The notes beneath the pieces are model-generated. The model had not been told where the DNA came from and searched no databases. It saw nothing but the letters and a program-made list of their open reading frames with translations. From Lyophyllum atratum (Eukaryota; Basidiomycota; Agaricomycetes; Agaricales; Lyophyllaceae), in NCBI GenBank assembly GCA_014905825.1, contig JACGCN010000001.1, positions 2,046,001-2,110,000 of the forward strand: a stretch of DNA of 64,000 nucleotides, given 5' to 3'. How positions within the stretch are numbered: position 1 is the stretch's first letter; the number at the start of each line of letters is the position of its first letter. A program made the position numbers and the translations under genes. This document shows, piece after piece, positions 1 through 11,307 of the stretch.

Positions 1-791
1 AAGGTGTTCGAAGGTCAGCTGTGCATATTGGAATGAGCTGGAGTGAACCAGTTGGGCAACCAAGCGTGAACTCCGCGTCCTTTCGAACTTGGAAACTGAG
101 GAGATCAGCTTCTGAGATTCAAAGCACTATTAGTAATTATTTAGAGTTGACTGGGTCACATGCGAGTATAATTTGAGCATCGAGTGCGTTGAACCTTGGA
201 CAAGAAATCGCATGACAGCGCTAAAAACCAGAAGCACGAAGAAGATTAACGCACGTAACCAATACAAGTGACTTGAAGCTTACCTTGCGTAGGACCATCA
301 TGTGCTCGTAGTCTACCTTGCACTTAGACGTGCGCCGACAGCCGACCCAGTACATGATACATGATGTGCTCAAGAGTCAAGGACTTTAGATCGGCTTGAA
401 CGGGTGAAGGTAAAGTAAACTCAGTCCATGCGACGTCCAGATTGCTTTGAATGTCAACGGCCTGAGCGCGATGCAGTTGTCGAATGGGTCAACGTACGGA
501 TAGATTTCAACAAACGAGTCTTTATGTCTACAACTACAAGCCCAGAAGTCTGCTCGGGAAAGGAGAATAGAAAGAGAATAAGTGACCTAAAAATTACGGT
601 GTAAAGGCGAGGATAGACTCGTCCGGGCGGGGACTATATGGTAACAAGTGGTAGTACTGCGTGTGTCGATAGTAGAACAATGATTTTTGGTGCGGTCGTG
701 AAGCCAGAGGTTAAATAAGCCAAGATGGTTGGCATGCGTCTCGTCGGGTCGGGTATACGAATGTGAATGGTGGCGGTGGGGTCAGGCGTCG
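1..791. other. stretch without recognisable gene
   Basis: No reading frame of useful length and no motif that I recognise on either strand. It has no copy elsewhere in the window. It may be intergenic DNA or an untranslated region of a gene outside the window. Confidence 0.4.
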
Positions 792-1311
792 TCACTCCTG
801 TCTACTGAACTCGGCTTGTGTGAGGTCAAGCACGAACGTGCCCTTCTGGTTTTGGGGTGGCTCGATGATCTTCACGGACGGCTTCTTCCCGGGCGCGGGA
901 TGTAGAGCATGTGAGACGGTTGGGAAAGGTCGAAGAGCGCGCGAAGGAGGAAACGAGACGTTTCGTCGAGGGATGATTCGTTGTGCGGCAGTTCGGGTGT
1001 TATGTGAGGGATTCGCCAGCGGTGACGAGATGGTCGGGCGGGACATTGTCATTGTGGCTGGGGATAGACTTAGCAGGCATCGGGAGGTGGAACGGTGAGT
1101 GGACGTACCCATTGTTGCACGCGTCGGGAAGGTCAGGCACAATTGTGAGGGGGGGCAGGAACTAGCTGTTCGATGACTGAGGGGCAATGATGACGACTTT
1201 ATATGAACGTTCGCGTTGGGGTCGACTCCAGCTGGAACATTTCGTTTGGGGAGGGAACCTTTGGGGATGTCGGCAGGCCTCGGCAAACATACCCAAACCC
1301 CGACTTGTCAT
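792..1311 (-). other. unresolved coding-like block, possible decayed or intron-containing gene
   Basis: The minus strand has several protein-like stretches in different frames. One frame opens with an ATG at 1311 and contains KVVIIAPQSSNS, meets a TAG, then continues in the same frame (PDLPDACNNGHNDN across a GTACGT...CTAAG...CAG intron-like gap) to a TAA. A second frame holds SSLDETSRFLLRALFDLSQ and a third ends in FVLDLTQAEFSRQE. I could not join these with canonical introns into one open gene. It could be a real gene with introns I failed to place, or a decayed one. No family is recognised. RNA reads over this block would settle it. Confidence 0.25.
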
Positions 1312-2200
1312 CACTCAACCGTCATCCTTATATCCGCCCCACCTAAATTTAGCAACTCGAAATGACAGCCTTTGTCCATGTCTTGCTTTGCCGCCGTTCA
1401 GCGTCGTTCCTCAAAGAAACCTGCGCCCATCAGTTCCCATCTTTATTATCTCCCATGAGTTGTACAGCGGTCCGCTAATTTTTGGGAACAGGCAACGTCT
1501 ATTCCCCAAATCTTCACAAAAGCAACTAAGTGTAACCCTCGGTTACCTCGAGTAACAATTACTCAGAGTAATATGTACCTCGACAGTCACCCAACTCGAT
1601 CATTGAACCAGGGTGCAGCGCGACGGAGCATCAATCGGGGAACCATTCTATTGGCACGCCCTTCATGGGTGTCGGAAGTTACAGGTACAAGAAGAATCGA
1701 AGGGGAAGGAGTTCCTCTGGGAAAAGCTTATATGTGTAGGGGGCAGCGCTAGCGGTAGACGGGAGAGGGCGATAGCGCGGTGAGGAGTGGGGAGGGTGTA
1801 GGGGATTTGTCGATATATAGGTCTATCGGGAAGTCGGTGGGAACAGGAGGAATGAAGGAAGCAATGGATTGGATATCGCGGTCCCAAGTCGAACAACGCT
1901 GGAATGATTAATGACGGTAACACGGGAGGATTGAGGAATGTCTACCAGTGGCAGTGAGGGTTGACGGCATGGAACGTGGTTTTGACCTCAAGACGGCGAT
2001 CGAGTCGCTATCTTTCGCGGTCACTCCAGCCCTCTCCTCTCGTCCGCGACGAAATGACATGCTCGGGAACTTCTGCAGCTTCCCGATACGGAACCTATAC
2101 AGTTACGGTGAACAGCGAGCGGGGGCCGCTGACCCAGTTGAGACTTTCGACGACGTGGACCCAATGGCAATCTTTGGCGCAGATCGTGCAGCCGAGACAG
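1312..2200. other. stretch without recognisable gene, 3' side of the Yippee gene
   Basis: Only short frames of biased composition are present. Part of it should be the 3' untranslated region of the minus-strand Yippee gene that stops at 2201. Nothing else is supported. Confidence 0.4.
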
Positions 2201-2706
2201 CTATTGCACATCCACGAGTAAATGACGCTCGAGAATGAACTTGCCCTCCTTGTATTTCTGCGACACCTCGTAGGCCTTGTCCTATATCCTAAGGTTAGAT
2301 GTCGGTTAGTTGAGATGGCATGATCAACGTACGTATTTCCAGCCGAGAGTAGTCCCGCATTTGCAGCAAAAGATGTCTCGAACGGTATGGTTCCCTGTCG
2401 TCATCGGACGATCGTTGGGCTCCCCTTCGATAACGTTGACACTAAAGGCCAATTCAACCGTAAAACAGTCTTCCCCAGATAGAGGTTCAATGACTTACAC
2501 TCCGTCAAAGAGATACGCTCGCCCGTGCTGACCATTGAAAGCCTATAGGGGTAGATTATCATTAGAGTCAAGTGCCTGATACATTGATAGCGACAAAGAA
2601 ATCGCACCCTTGACATCATAGAATGGATGGTGGCAAGATGAGTCTTGCAGGTCGAGCAACCGTAGATTCGTTCGCCTGAGAGATAACGACGATAGCTCAT
2701 GCCCAT
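2201..2706 (-). CDS. Yippee-type zinc-binding protein
   Basis: Four exons on the minus strand give a protein of about 110 residues, the usual Yippee length. Exon 1 starts at 2706 with [20 protein letters not shown]; the first CxxC (CSTC) is followed by [13 protein letters not shown]. Exon 2 adds [14 protein letters not shown], exon 3 carries [20 protein letters not shown] and the second CxxC (CCKC) before GTTLGWKY, and exon 4 ends [11 protein letters not shown] with a TAG at 2201-2203. Introns are short GT-AG. In this family the two CxxC pairs bind one zinc in a Mis18/cereblon-like beta fold; yeast Moh1 and the animal Yippee proteins belong here, and the cellular role is not well defined. The start has good fit to family length; upstream sequence lacks a better in-frame ATG. 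Confidence 0.9.
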
Positions 2707-2800
2707 GGCGATCTGAAGGGAGCGTCGTGCTATAGGAGGGACAGGGTGAGTAACGGGGCCTGCGTCTACGGTGGCTGGAAGGCAAGTCAGGCAAATCCGA

Positions 2801-2824
2801 GGGGGGGGGGGGGGGGGGGGGGGG
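2801..2824. repeat. poly-G homopolymer, 24 bases
   Basis: An uninterrupted run of 24 G follows AAATCCGA, 95 bases upstream of the Yippee start codon. On the gene's strand it is poly-C. Its exact length is uncertain because long homopolymers are error-prone in sequencing. Confidence 0.9.
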
Positions 2825-3826
2825 AGAGGGGTTGAGAGGACTTGTATTGCTGCAGTTGTGCGAAGGATGGTTAAATACAGGTGGTGGTTAGACGCGGAAG
2901 CACCATGACCAAATGAGCATCATGAGGTTGTTCCGCCCGTCACACGCATGACTCGCCATGTCTATTGGACCAGCCAGATTCGTCGACCTCGCCTCGCCCT
3001 CTCCTCATTGTTTCCTTCATGAGATCAGTGCTCTGCGCTTCCGAGATCCAATTTTTATGGACCCATCGTAGCAAATCGACCTAAGGAACTGAATAGCCCT
3101 GGCTGGATCCTTCATGTGTAGAGACGCACTAAGACCGTTTCAACTTCTAACACCATTATCGGATGCCCGAATATCCTTCGAAAGGTCTGCTCATCCCAGG
3201 AGGTTCTACGCTCAGCCATGAAGGGTTCTTTTTATCTTGGCACTCGCACCATTGACAAACTTTGCCTCGGAGCTTTTGAATTGGGACACAATGCTATGCC
3301 TTAAGCCTAGTATCAGAATTTCAAAGCGCCTTACATGCAGGCAGCTGACATGCAGGTCCTCTGAGTCCCTCCGAGATAACTCATCAAACCAGATAATAAT
3401 CTCCTGTTGGTTTGATGTATACAATCTACAAGGCGACGCCGCGACGGTGCTGCACGGCATAGGCATTTTTCCGATGAATCCAATAAAGAGTGACCCTGAA
3501 AAGTCGTGGCCAGAGACTCAGATTCCAAGACAGGTCTGCGGAATGACTTATGCAGTGAAACGTCTGTACAATTGCAGAGCATGCGTGTAAAAAGCAGTAG
3601 CGTTTCGTAAAAGCCCGATCGTCGAATATTTGGCCTTCAAATTCTTCACATGGTTCATCTTCCAGGAGACTCCAAACTAGTTACTAGCTAGTCCGTGTCC
3701 ACTACTACAACGTTCATAGCCTCGGAATCCGAACTTTGGACTTGAGCCTTGAGCCTTGAAGCTGAAGCATCCACTGTCAGTGGCTATATTGGGGTTTTGC
3801 ACGTGATCGCGACGCGAGACTCGGCT
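2825..3826. other. intergenic DNA; left half of the pre-insertion mph1 upstream region
   Basis: No convincing gene. Short opposed frames at 3212-3590 lack any family signature. The right end, with CACGTGATC and GACGCGAGAC near 3799-3820, was directly joined to the sequence now at 38058 before the transposons inserted, so it probably held the distal and core upstream region of mph1, possibly shared with the divergent Yippee gene. The promoter role is inference from position. Confidence 0.5.
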
Positions 3827-3834
3827 AATTTCTA
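3827..3834. repeat. left target-site duplication AATTTCTA of the A+B transposon pair
   Basis: AATTTCTA directly precedes the left inverted repeat of copy A and recurs exactly at 38050-38057 after the right inverted repeat of copy B. Between A and B only its last six bases (TTTCTA, 31685-31690) are present. An 8-9 bp duplication is usual for MULE and hAT-like DDE elements. Confidence 0.85.
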
Positions 3835-3881
3835 GGCTCATGTGTTATGCCCGTCGATGGTTATGTCCCACATAACACATA

Positions 3882-4576
3882 CAGTCTTTCACCAGTCCTT
3901 GACACACCCAAATAAAGATGCCTGTCGGAAATTTCTTTTGGAGAGGCAAAAGGAAATCAGAGTTGGCAATATCTTGGATTAGGGTGTCAAGATGTAGTGT
4001 AGCTATTGAAACTCGCTATCGACGGAGAGGAGTATGGACGATGAAGAACATCTGTGCAGAATGTCCTTATCAACAAAATTTTAGTCCTTGACACACAGGT
4101 CACATCAGGCGTGACAACCAAAACAGGCGCAGAATTTCGAGGCAACCGACGTTCGATGAACTTTGATCATCATACGCGAGACCCGATTTAGCAACTGTGA
4201 CGTGACTGTGTGGAGGACATTTCATCGTCGAAACAGTCAAACCCTTCAGTTTCCACACCTAAGTCAGAGGAAGCACATAGTATGCAATGAAAAGGGACCA
4301 TTTCATATGACTTACCATCTATGAGTCAGAGTTTCCTGGAAGTTCCTCTGCATCTGCAGATATAGCACAACAAAATTTCATGATTTCTGAAATTCTGAAC
4401 TGATGTCTCAACACAGATGGACCGAGGCAGCAGACATCCTCTACGTTCAGAGATCAGATAGATATATTATATAATTTGCCTATAGAAAAAACTCCGAGGC
4501 AGTTGAGCAAGTTGAAGTGGAAAAATCGGCCTTCGTGTCAAGGAGTGGTGGTGTGTCAAGGACCGGTGAAAGACTG
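3882..4576. mobile_element. MITE, Tc1/mariner-type ends, 695 bp
   Basis: The ends are inverted: CAGTCTTTCACCAGTCCTTG at the left and its counterpart at the right differ at one position (CACCA versus CACCG) over about 27 bp. It is flanked by a TA on each side, and copy B has a single TA at the same place, so the empty site is visible inside this window. No transposase frame is present. An internal AGTCCTTGACACA at 4081 repeats part of the terminal motif. TA target and CAGT ends suggest mobilisation by a Tc1/mariner or pogo-like transposase encoded elsewhere; that assignment is inference. Confidence 0.85.
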
Positions 4577-6059
4577 TAACACGCACAGCCACTACCGATT
4601 TGGTATGACGTTCCCATCTCTTGCTCGGGCGCCCGGGCACCGTGCAGCCGGATGCCAAATTCGTACACAAGTGCAAAATGCCGCCGACTTCCACAGCTCC
4701 CACAGATCAACTCCCAGCACAATCAAGACTGCGACGTCGTCACAAACAGTATGTATCAATGTTCATCCTTGTTCATACATAGTCCTTAGCTGACAATCTG
4801 AAACCAGGTGCTGGTTATGTGGTTTTGGAAGGGCTTGCAATCACTGATCAACCCCGATTTGCCGTCGATGCACCTACCGCTTGTTGCTCAGGATAACGAC
4901 GATTAGAGGCAAGAGACGTGAGGGGAGATCATCACAATCACGGTGCGTTACTGAGTCCCACAATGACTGATCCCCGCTGATTACACCTTTCTCCCCTCGA
5001 GCTCCCTACCCTGTACCTCGTTTGCAGCCGCCGGCGGGCGCCTTTCGCGCCTTTCGCGACTTTTCGACCCACCCATGCATACCGCCATGCATACCTCCCG
5101 TCGGATAGCCCAACCTCGGCCTCGACTCCCGCCCCCAGCTCAGCCCGCCACCGCCATCATGGCTGTATATCATCGTGCGAGTGGATTGGCGGCAGCGAGC
5201 AATGTCAGACCTCGGGCTACATAGGACTCTTTGTAGCCTTGTGGTGATATGTATTTTGTGTAGTTGTAGCTCATAATCTACGATTTACGAGGCGGCCATG
5301 CAGCCATGCAGCCATGCTAACTTATCACGTGTCCTCGCAAACGTCGTGCTCGATGTCTAGCTCACTCTCCCAGCACGCATCAGGTAAAACGCGACACTCA
5401 GCTGCTCTGATGCCTAAACCGGACCCCTCAACTAAACCTAAACCCAATACGTCGTCTACCCATGGTGGTGCTCGCCCTGGCGCAGGCAGAAAACTAAACA
5501 CATCAAAAACAACTCAACGTCTATTCTCGAGTAACACCGTTCCTGGGACACCGGGCCAGGCAAGCGCACTCTTCTCTGATCGTACGCGAGCAGTCAGAGT
5601 GGATCCCGTGCCTCCCACGAGACAGAATTCAGGTGCGTCGTCACTGATGATCACTGGCAATGATTGACACCGAAGTTACTCCATTCTAGATTCGAATGTT
5701 CTCACCGCCGAGGAATATGCGAGGTTGCGATCAGAGTGGGATGACATCCAGGAACTGGAGACCAATGAGGGTCAAGGAGATGCTGAGGTTGAAGAAAGTC
5801 TGTTTGAGGGAGAAGATGATCTGTTGGACGCGATGAATCAGGCTGAACGCGAGTCCAATGAGGAGAGCATATTGCAGGGGGTTCACGTCCAGTACCTCTT
5901 GGGTATTGTGGCAAAGTTGAAGGCCGAGATCAAATCCTCCGGCCAGCCCAATTGCTACAAGAGTGGTACACTTTGGATCCATCCCAAAGATCCGCTCTTT
6001 GCTCTTCATTCTACGAAGAATAATCCTGGGGGTTACTCACCCACTGGACTGTATCACCT

Positions 6060-6731
6060 TGTCATGGGATGTAGTATGAGCACATACCTTAAGGCTAGCC
6101 TTGTCAATTAGAAGTTAAGACGCACTTAAGAATAACAAAGGAATTGAGACGCGCTGATAGACGCGTTCAATCTTATCTCAGAAACCCGGATCAATCTCGC
6201 AAGATTGATATGAAGTCAGAGATGCCAGGGACTTGCGAGATGCCGAACAATATCTCGGATCTCGGGATCCGCCAAACACCGGATGTTTGTTTGGCAACAG
6301 CCTCAGCCGGTTCCGGCGGCTCGGATGGATCCATCGCGTGTGCTCGAGATTCTTCACGCCCTTTGAAGAATCTTCTAGCAAGCACAAGGTGCCGGTCCCC
6401 CTTACACTCACACTGACTCATGAGCATAGCCTCCTCAGTAGTATATAAAGGCTTAGTCTACTACTGTATTCGGTACTTCGAATCAATCCTATTTACCTCT
6501 ACAATTGAGTGATCATAAAGACTTATCTTGCAGGTTGCAAAGGACCGACGCGTATTTCACTTATTAAAGAACTAACAGAGTAACTGTTACTTCGCCAAAC
6601 GTCAGTGAGACGTCTTGGGATAAGTTCACGCATCTGTACTTAGAACAGTAAGATTTGACGGATCTCTAAATATAGAACCGGCGGATATCGTTGCTATCTA
6701 ATCTACGCTAGATTAACTCTGGATCGCAACA
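6060..6731 (+). repeat. 5' LTR
   Basis: It starts TGTCATGGGATG and ends GGATCGCAACA, with a TATATAAAG box at 6442-6450. The first base T at 6060 belongs to the LTR because CACCT is accounted for by the target duplication. Frames predicted inside the LTR have no coding meaning. Confidence 0.95.
6442..6450 (+). promoter_or_regulatory. LTR TATA box
   Basis: TATATAAAG lies about 290 bases before the end of the LTR, after a short run of CTCC and AGTAG. It is the likely core promoter for the genomic transcript; the same box is at 26559 in the 3' LTR. Confidence 0.6.
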
Positions 6732-6732
6732 T

Positions 6733-6750
6733 TGGTGGACACACCCGGAA
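6733..6750 (+). other. primer-binding site
   Basis: TGGTGGACACACCCGGAA starts one base after the LTR. It would pair with a tRNA ending TTCCGGGTGTGTCCACCA. The tRNA-like gene at 10898-10978 in this window ends TTCCGGGTGTGTGCA, nearly the same, so a tRNA of that family is the probable primer. The amino acid identity was not resolved. Confidence 0.7.
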
Positions 6751-8302
6751 ACTGAGAATTCCTGTCAAACCTCAGTTTCAATCATCAACCTCAGCCTTTA
6801 AAGCAACCCTACTATTCTATTCAACAAACAACCAACACCCCTCAGATATTCATGGCCACGGCAACCATGGAAGTTATGGAAGGTTCGTCCCCTCTAAATT
6901 CACCAGAACTTTCGACTCCCGCAACAGCGACTACTGACCGTATTGCTTCTAACGTTTTTTTTGACCTCCCCAGACTCATCGAAATGTCGCCTGCAATCAA
7001 ACCGGACGAATTCCTTGGAGATCCGGAACCGACCGTGATTGATGTACCAACTCTGGGCGCCTTCCATCTCTACCGCTCTAACAGGGAGTTAGTAGAAAGG
7101 CGTGGTAATGCGCTAGAGATCGGTGCCGAGGCTTTCGACAAACGTTTCTTGCTCAGCTGTAAAGTATTCTCTCGACGCTTATTAAAGGACATTTTTGATC
7201 ACGAATCTAAGCTCTTAGATCTGCTTTTCACAGACTGTCTCAAGGTCCAAACCCTCGACGGCTTCGCATTCTCAGTCAAACGTGAGCACTACGCCGCTAT
7301 TCTCTCTTTTCTAGTTCGAGTACGACAGAAACTCTCGGACCTACTCTTAGCCGGTGGAACTCCAGTCCCCAAACTCCCTCTATGGGGACCCAAGGGTGAT
7401 GTTAACGAGTTCTACTTCGAGAATGAATTCGAGATTGCCGGGATTTGCTTCAGAACTGAAGTCGAAAGGTATTTGTCAATATTCGACGAGCACTATAATT
7501 TCAACACTGACGTTCCGCGAAACCCGGAGCTGGCTACCTTACTTGAAGAAGAAGAAACTCCCATTCCCGAGACTCAACGCAATCATCGCGATCTTCCACC
7601 ACATCTCGACAACCATACTCGTAATAACGAGAGGCATCATCAACAAGCAAGAATGGAGAGCGGAGGACCGAGAACGCGTCGCACTTCAAATATCTACCAC
7701 CAGAGCGACGCTATGGCGCGAACCCTACAGGGGAGGAGAATGCAGCAGGCTGGAGCTCGCCCACCGACCTCTAGGATGAGAGAACTCTTGGGAGATAATA
7801 GCGAGAATTCTGATAATCTGAACAGAGATCGGATGCAAGGTACGCCAGTATCATCGGCATCTCGTGCTAACAGAATGCAGCGCGCAGGAGGCGACCCACC
7901 TGGCGACGAACCCTCCGATGACGAGGGAAGCAACGGCCCTCCAAGAAACTTTCGACCTCCTTCCCGGATGTCACGCGACGGACGACAGGGACGAGAAGAT
8001 AATCATAGGCGCGCAGGGGGACCTCCAGGAGACGACGACAATGGTGGAGGAGGAGATGACGACGGGAACGGTGGTAACGGGCATCATAGAAGAGATCGCC
8101 TCCAGGACGATCGACGTCCCCGCCCACAGCCCGAACCTCATTTCGACCTCAAGCTTAAATTCGAGAACGTGCCGAAATGGGACGGTAATACCGATACCAT
8201 AGTCCGTTGGTTGTCCAAAGTCAATAATCTCGCCAAAATGTCAACAGCGGTTTTCACGCAACTCGGTACAGTGGTACCTCGGAGGTTGGAAGGAAACGCA
8301 GA

Positions 8303-8730
8303 CACTTCAGTCAACCCATTGACCCCCCCTCTTAGGTGTCACAATTCCATCCAAAGTTACCCCCTAAGAGGCCCTTTGCCCGGGGGCATCCCTTGGTGGG
8401 TTTGGGCCTTCCCTGCCCATGGGCGCCCTAGGGCATCCCTCTGGGATTTCCACCAGGAACACGCCCATTGCCCAATTGTGGGTGGCCCGGGCATGGTCTG
8501 GGATACCCAACCATATGGGTGTGCCCGCATTAAACAATACCTTGTCACAGGGTGCACGGGGTCCTCAGCCTTTTTTTTTTTTTTTTTTTTGGCCGCAGGG
8601 CCTCTTTACCGTAGTCATATACTACATGTGGTAAGTTGCTGCAGACAATAATGTACTGCCTGCAGGGGCCTTCTTGCGGAACCGACAGTTGGGGGACTTA
8701 AGGTTAGGGTTTCCTATCGGTATTACATGA
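8303..8730. repeat. left terminal inverted repeat of KDZ element
   Basis: It matches the reverse complement of 18836-19258 with scattered differences. It contains CCCCCCCTCTTAGGTGTCAC near the tip and a T20 tract at 8571-8590, where the right arm has an A-rich tract broken by G. Weaker similarity continues inward to about 8872. Reading frames here are not genes. Confidence 0.9.
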
Positions 8731-8989
8731 CGATCAATTGTGTGAGGTTTCAAGAGACGGTATGGAGCGGGATTAGCAGAACAGCTAGGAAAGGGGAAGG
8801 TGTACCATCATCATCTTGGGTTACTGTGGAGGGAGGGGGGTGGAAGCTTAGAAATTGAAGGGTGTGTACCCATTTGTTCAACAGGTGAAGTTTCCTACTT
8901 CTTTCCGTAGGAACATATTATTTTAATCTTCATCCCTGCCTGACCTCACATGATATCTGTTACAAACTAAACAGACTGCACCGGCTCTG

Positions 8990-9600
8990 GATCACCCTCA
9001 TTATAGTGGAACTTTCCTGAATTTCACTTGGGTGCGGCCCAAGGGTGTTGCCCAATACTTGGGCAGCCCATTAGGGTCACCCGTAACACAGGGCACATGT
9101 CCTGAACTCTGTTGGGAGCTGCCCAGTGGTGTCCACCAATACCTTGGGCAACCCATTAGGGTCACCCGTGCAATAGGGCACATGTCCTGAACTCTGTTGG
9201 GAGCTGCCCCTAGGCGTCCATCAATACTTTGGGCAACCCTGCAGGACCACCCTCACCACATTGGACATACCCACGACTCTACTGGGTGCTGCCCATGGGT
9301 ATCCCATGACATCTTGGGCAATCCTGGAAGATCACCCTCATTATAGTGGACATGTCCTGTACTCTGCTAGGAGCTGCCCATGATATACAGGGCAATCCAG
9401 CAGGGCCACCCACCCCATAGTGGAAACACCCTGCACTATCCCGGTAGCTGCCCACGGGTGTGCAATGATATGTTGGGAGACCCAGTGGGATCACCCTCAT
9501 CGTAGTGGAAATGCCCAGAAATGTATTGGGTGCTGCCCACAGGTGTTTCCTTCTAATTTGGGTCACCCAAAATGATACTGGGCATGCCCTGGACCAGTCC
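8990..9600. repeat. left subterminal repeats, set 1
   Basis: About six diverged units of roughly 100-120 bp. Each carries motifs such as TTGGGCAACCC, CACATGTCCTGAACTCT and GGGAGCTGCCC. The same unit recurs in inverted orientation at 18010-18640 on the other side. Such arrays commonly serve as transposase binding sites; that role is inferred. Confidence 0.8.
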
Positions 9601-9689
9601 AGGAGCCTTCCGGAAAGTGAAGTCTTCATTGCTGTTGAGTATGAGTCTGTTGTTGAAGCCCATGTTGATAGTCTACCAATTTGAAAGTG

Positions 9690-10035
9690 TAACCCAATGT
9701 ATGTTGTCTCAGTTGGAAAAATACAACACTTCTTACATGACCACCTACCAAGCGCCTGCAGGGAATGTACTTTACCCACATTCAACTTGGCAAGAGAGTG
9801 ATGCTTGGACTACCAATCATTCCTTACAAGTCATGGACGATGTATGTTCTGCCAGTCGGACAAATATACCACAACTTCTCACATGCCCACAAGCTGAGCA
9901 CCTGCAGAAGTTGCTGTTTACCCACGTTCAACTTGACAAGAGAGGAATGCTTAGACTACCAATCAATCTTACAATCTACGAACAATATTTGTTCTGCCAG
10001 TCGAAAAATATCACACAACTTCATGTAAAACCAAG
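9690..10035. repeat. tandem repeat, unit about 145 bp
   Basis: Two full units and a partial third. Shared segments include TTTACCCAC(A/G)TTCAACTTG, GACTACCAATCA and TGTTCTGCCAGTCG. An apparent 171-codon frame through it is an effect of repetition and is not proposed as a gene. Confidence 0.7.
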
Positions 10036-10094
10036 TTTGGTATTTTCACCAGACACACCTACCACAATCTGTGATTGGAAGACATAGTCGGATC

Positions 10095-10590
10095 ACCGAA
10101 GTTCATCGTGGGCAAGCCCGTGACTCTTTGGGAGGTACGATGGGAATTGCCCATATGCTTCATGGGCATGCCCTGAACACATGTGGGAATTACCCATGGG
10201 TGATCCCTTGACATTGGACGACTGAACTGGGTGACCCAAGTTCCTTCTGGGCATGTCCGTGACTCTTTGGGACCCGTGAAAAGATGACCCAGAGGTACGG
10301 TGGGAATTGCCCAGCTGCTTCATGGGCAGGCCCTGGGCACATCCGGGAATTACCCATGGGTGATTGGAGGTTAAAAGACTGCATTGGGTGACCCCGGCTT
10401 CTTCTGGGTATGTCCATGACTCTTTGGAAATTGTGAAAAGGTAACCCAGAGGTACTGTGGGAATTGCCCATCTCCATCATGGGTAGGCCCTGGACACATG
10501 TGGGAATCACTCCAGGGATAGAAAGACTGAATTGGGTCACCCAAGTTCCTCGTGGGCATGCCCTGGACCAGAATATTGACAACTAAAGTT
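10095..10590. repeat. left subterminal repeats, set 2
   Basis: Three to four diverged units of about 150 bp with GTGGGAATTGCCCA, CTTCATGGGCATGCCCTG, GGGAATTACCCATGGGTGAT and GGGCATGTCCGTGACTCTTTGG. It shares the GGGCA/TGCCC character of set 1 but is a distinct unit. The AT-rich sequence from 10591 to 10897 holds nothing I recognise. Confidence 0.75.
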
Positions 10591-10897
10591 GGCATAATCT
10601 GAGTAATCCACTTATTGGGTAAACATTGACAGTTTAGGTCCACTGTAAATCCGTGAGAATAATAAGAGAGTAAATTGTGGTCTCAAATTCTAATATATCA
10701 AACTTACTTGCAACTAAAGACTAGCGCAAAGCAATAGTATTTAGTGAACTTAATCGTAGCAGAAAGCAATAGCGATTAAGTTTAATTGTAAAGGAAAAGA
10801 TAGTGCACGGCAATATTTAATGTTTAGCGCCGTTCTAACGACGAGGCGGCGCTGCATCAACAACCAGAGACACAAAAACATCCGCTCAGCTTATGTA

Positions 10898-10978
10898 TGC
10901 ACACACCCGGAATCGAACCGGGGACCGCCCAGACGCGAGGTGCTAAGCGGGCATGATAACCAACTACACCATGTGCCC
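10898..10978 (-). tRNA. tRNA-like gene with probable short intron, anticodon unresolved
   Basis: The minus strand reads from GGGCACATGG to GTGTGTGCA. The A box (TGGTGTAGTTGG) and B box (GGTTCGATTCC) are perfect. The T arm CCCGG-TTCGATT-CCGGG is intact, and GCCCG pairs with TGGGC as the anticodon stem around a 16-nt loop, 9 nt longer than normal, consistent with a short intron. The acceptor stem (GGGCACA with TGTGTGC) has a G-G mismatch and a wobble, so the gene may be decaying. The loop contains TTAGCAC, so AGC (Ala) is possible but I cannot fix the anticodon. It lies inside the KDZ element between subterminal repeats and the accessory gene. Sequence on to 11307 is AT-rich and featureless. 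Confidence 0.7.
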
Positions 10979-11307
10979 TTGGCAAAGTCTCGCACTGGCA
11001 AACTCACAAGGTCATAGCCACCGCGTGTAAGCCAAAAGATATCCTAATACTTACAAGTTCAATTCGGAAACTCTTTTCCTTACAATATCATGCAGCAAAA
11101 TGTTTGCGATGAGAAAAGCGTGCATTCATTTAGTATGATGAAAAAAATATGTACGCAATGGTATCCGGCCAAGCAGACGCCCTCCTGCAACTGATGAGTA
11201 GATACTGGACCCAGCAGGTAACTACAAGACTTGATGTAACTACACAGCAGCCGCCGCAAAAATATCAGCAAATTAAATTAATAACTATGAATTGGAAAAT
11301 ACATACC

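Noticed and set aside
3212..3590. 117-codon plus and 84-codon minus frames upstream of the island
   Set aside because: No family signature, opposed overlapping frames, and no flanking gene-like context.
6144..6448. Short frames in both LTRs
   Set aside because: They overlap on both strands within non-coding LTR sequence and have no coding features.
6852..8651. 599-codon frame from gag running into the KDZ left arm
   Set aside because: The last 116 codons are KDZ terminal-repeat sequence; the true protein continues at 19266.
8990..9600. CRISPR-like array of direct repeats
   Set aside because: Units are diverged, contiguous without unique spacers, mirrored at the other end of a transposon, and the genome is eukaryotic.
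9279..10087. Frames of 168 and 171 codons on opposite strands
   Set aside because: They lie in tandem subterminal repeats and reflect repeat periodicity.
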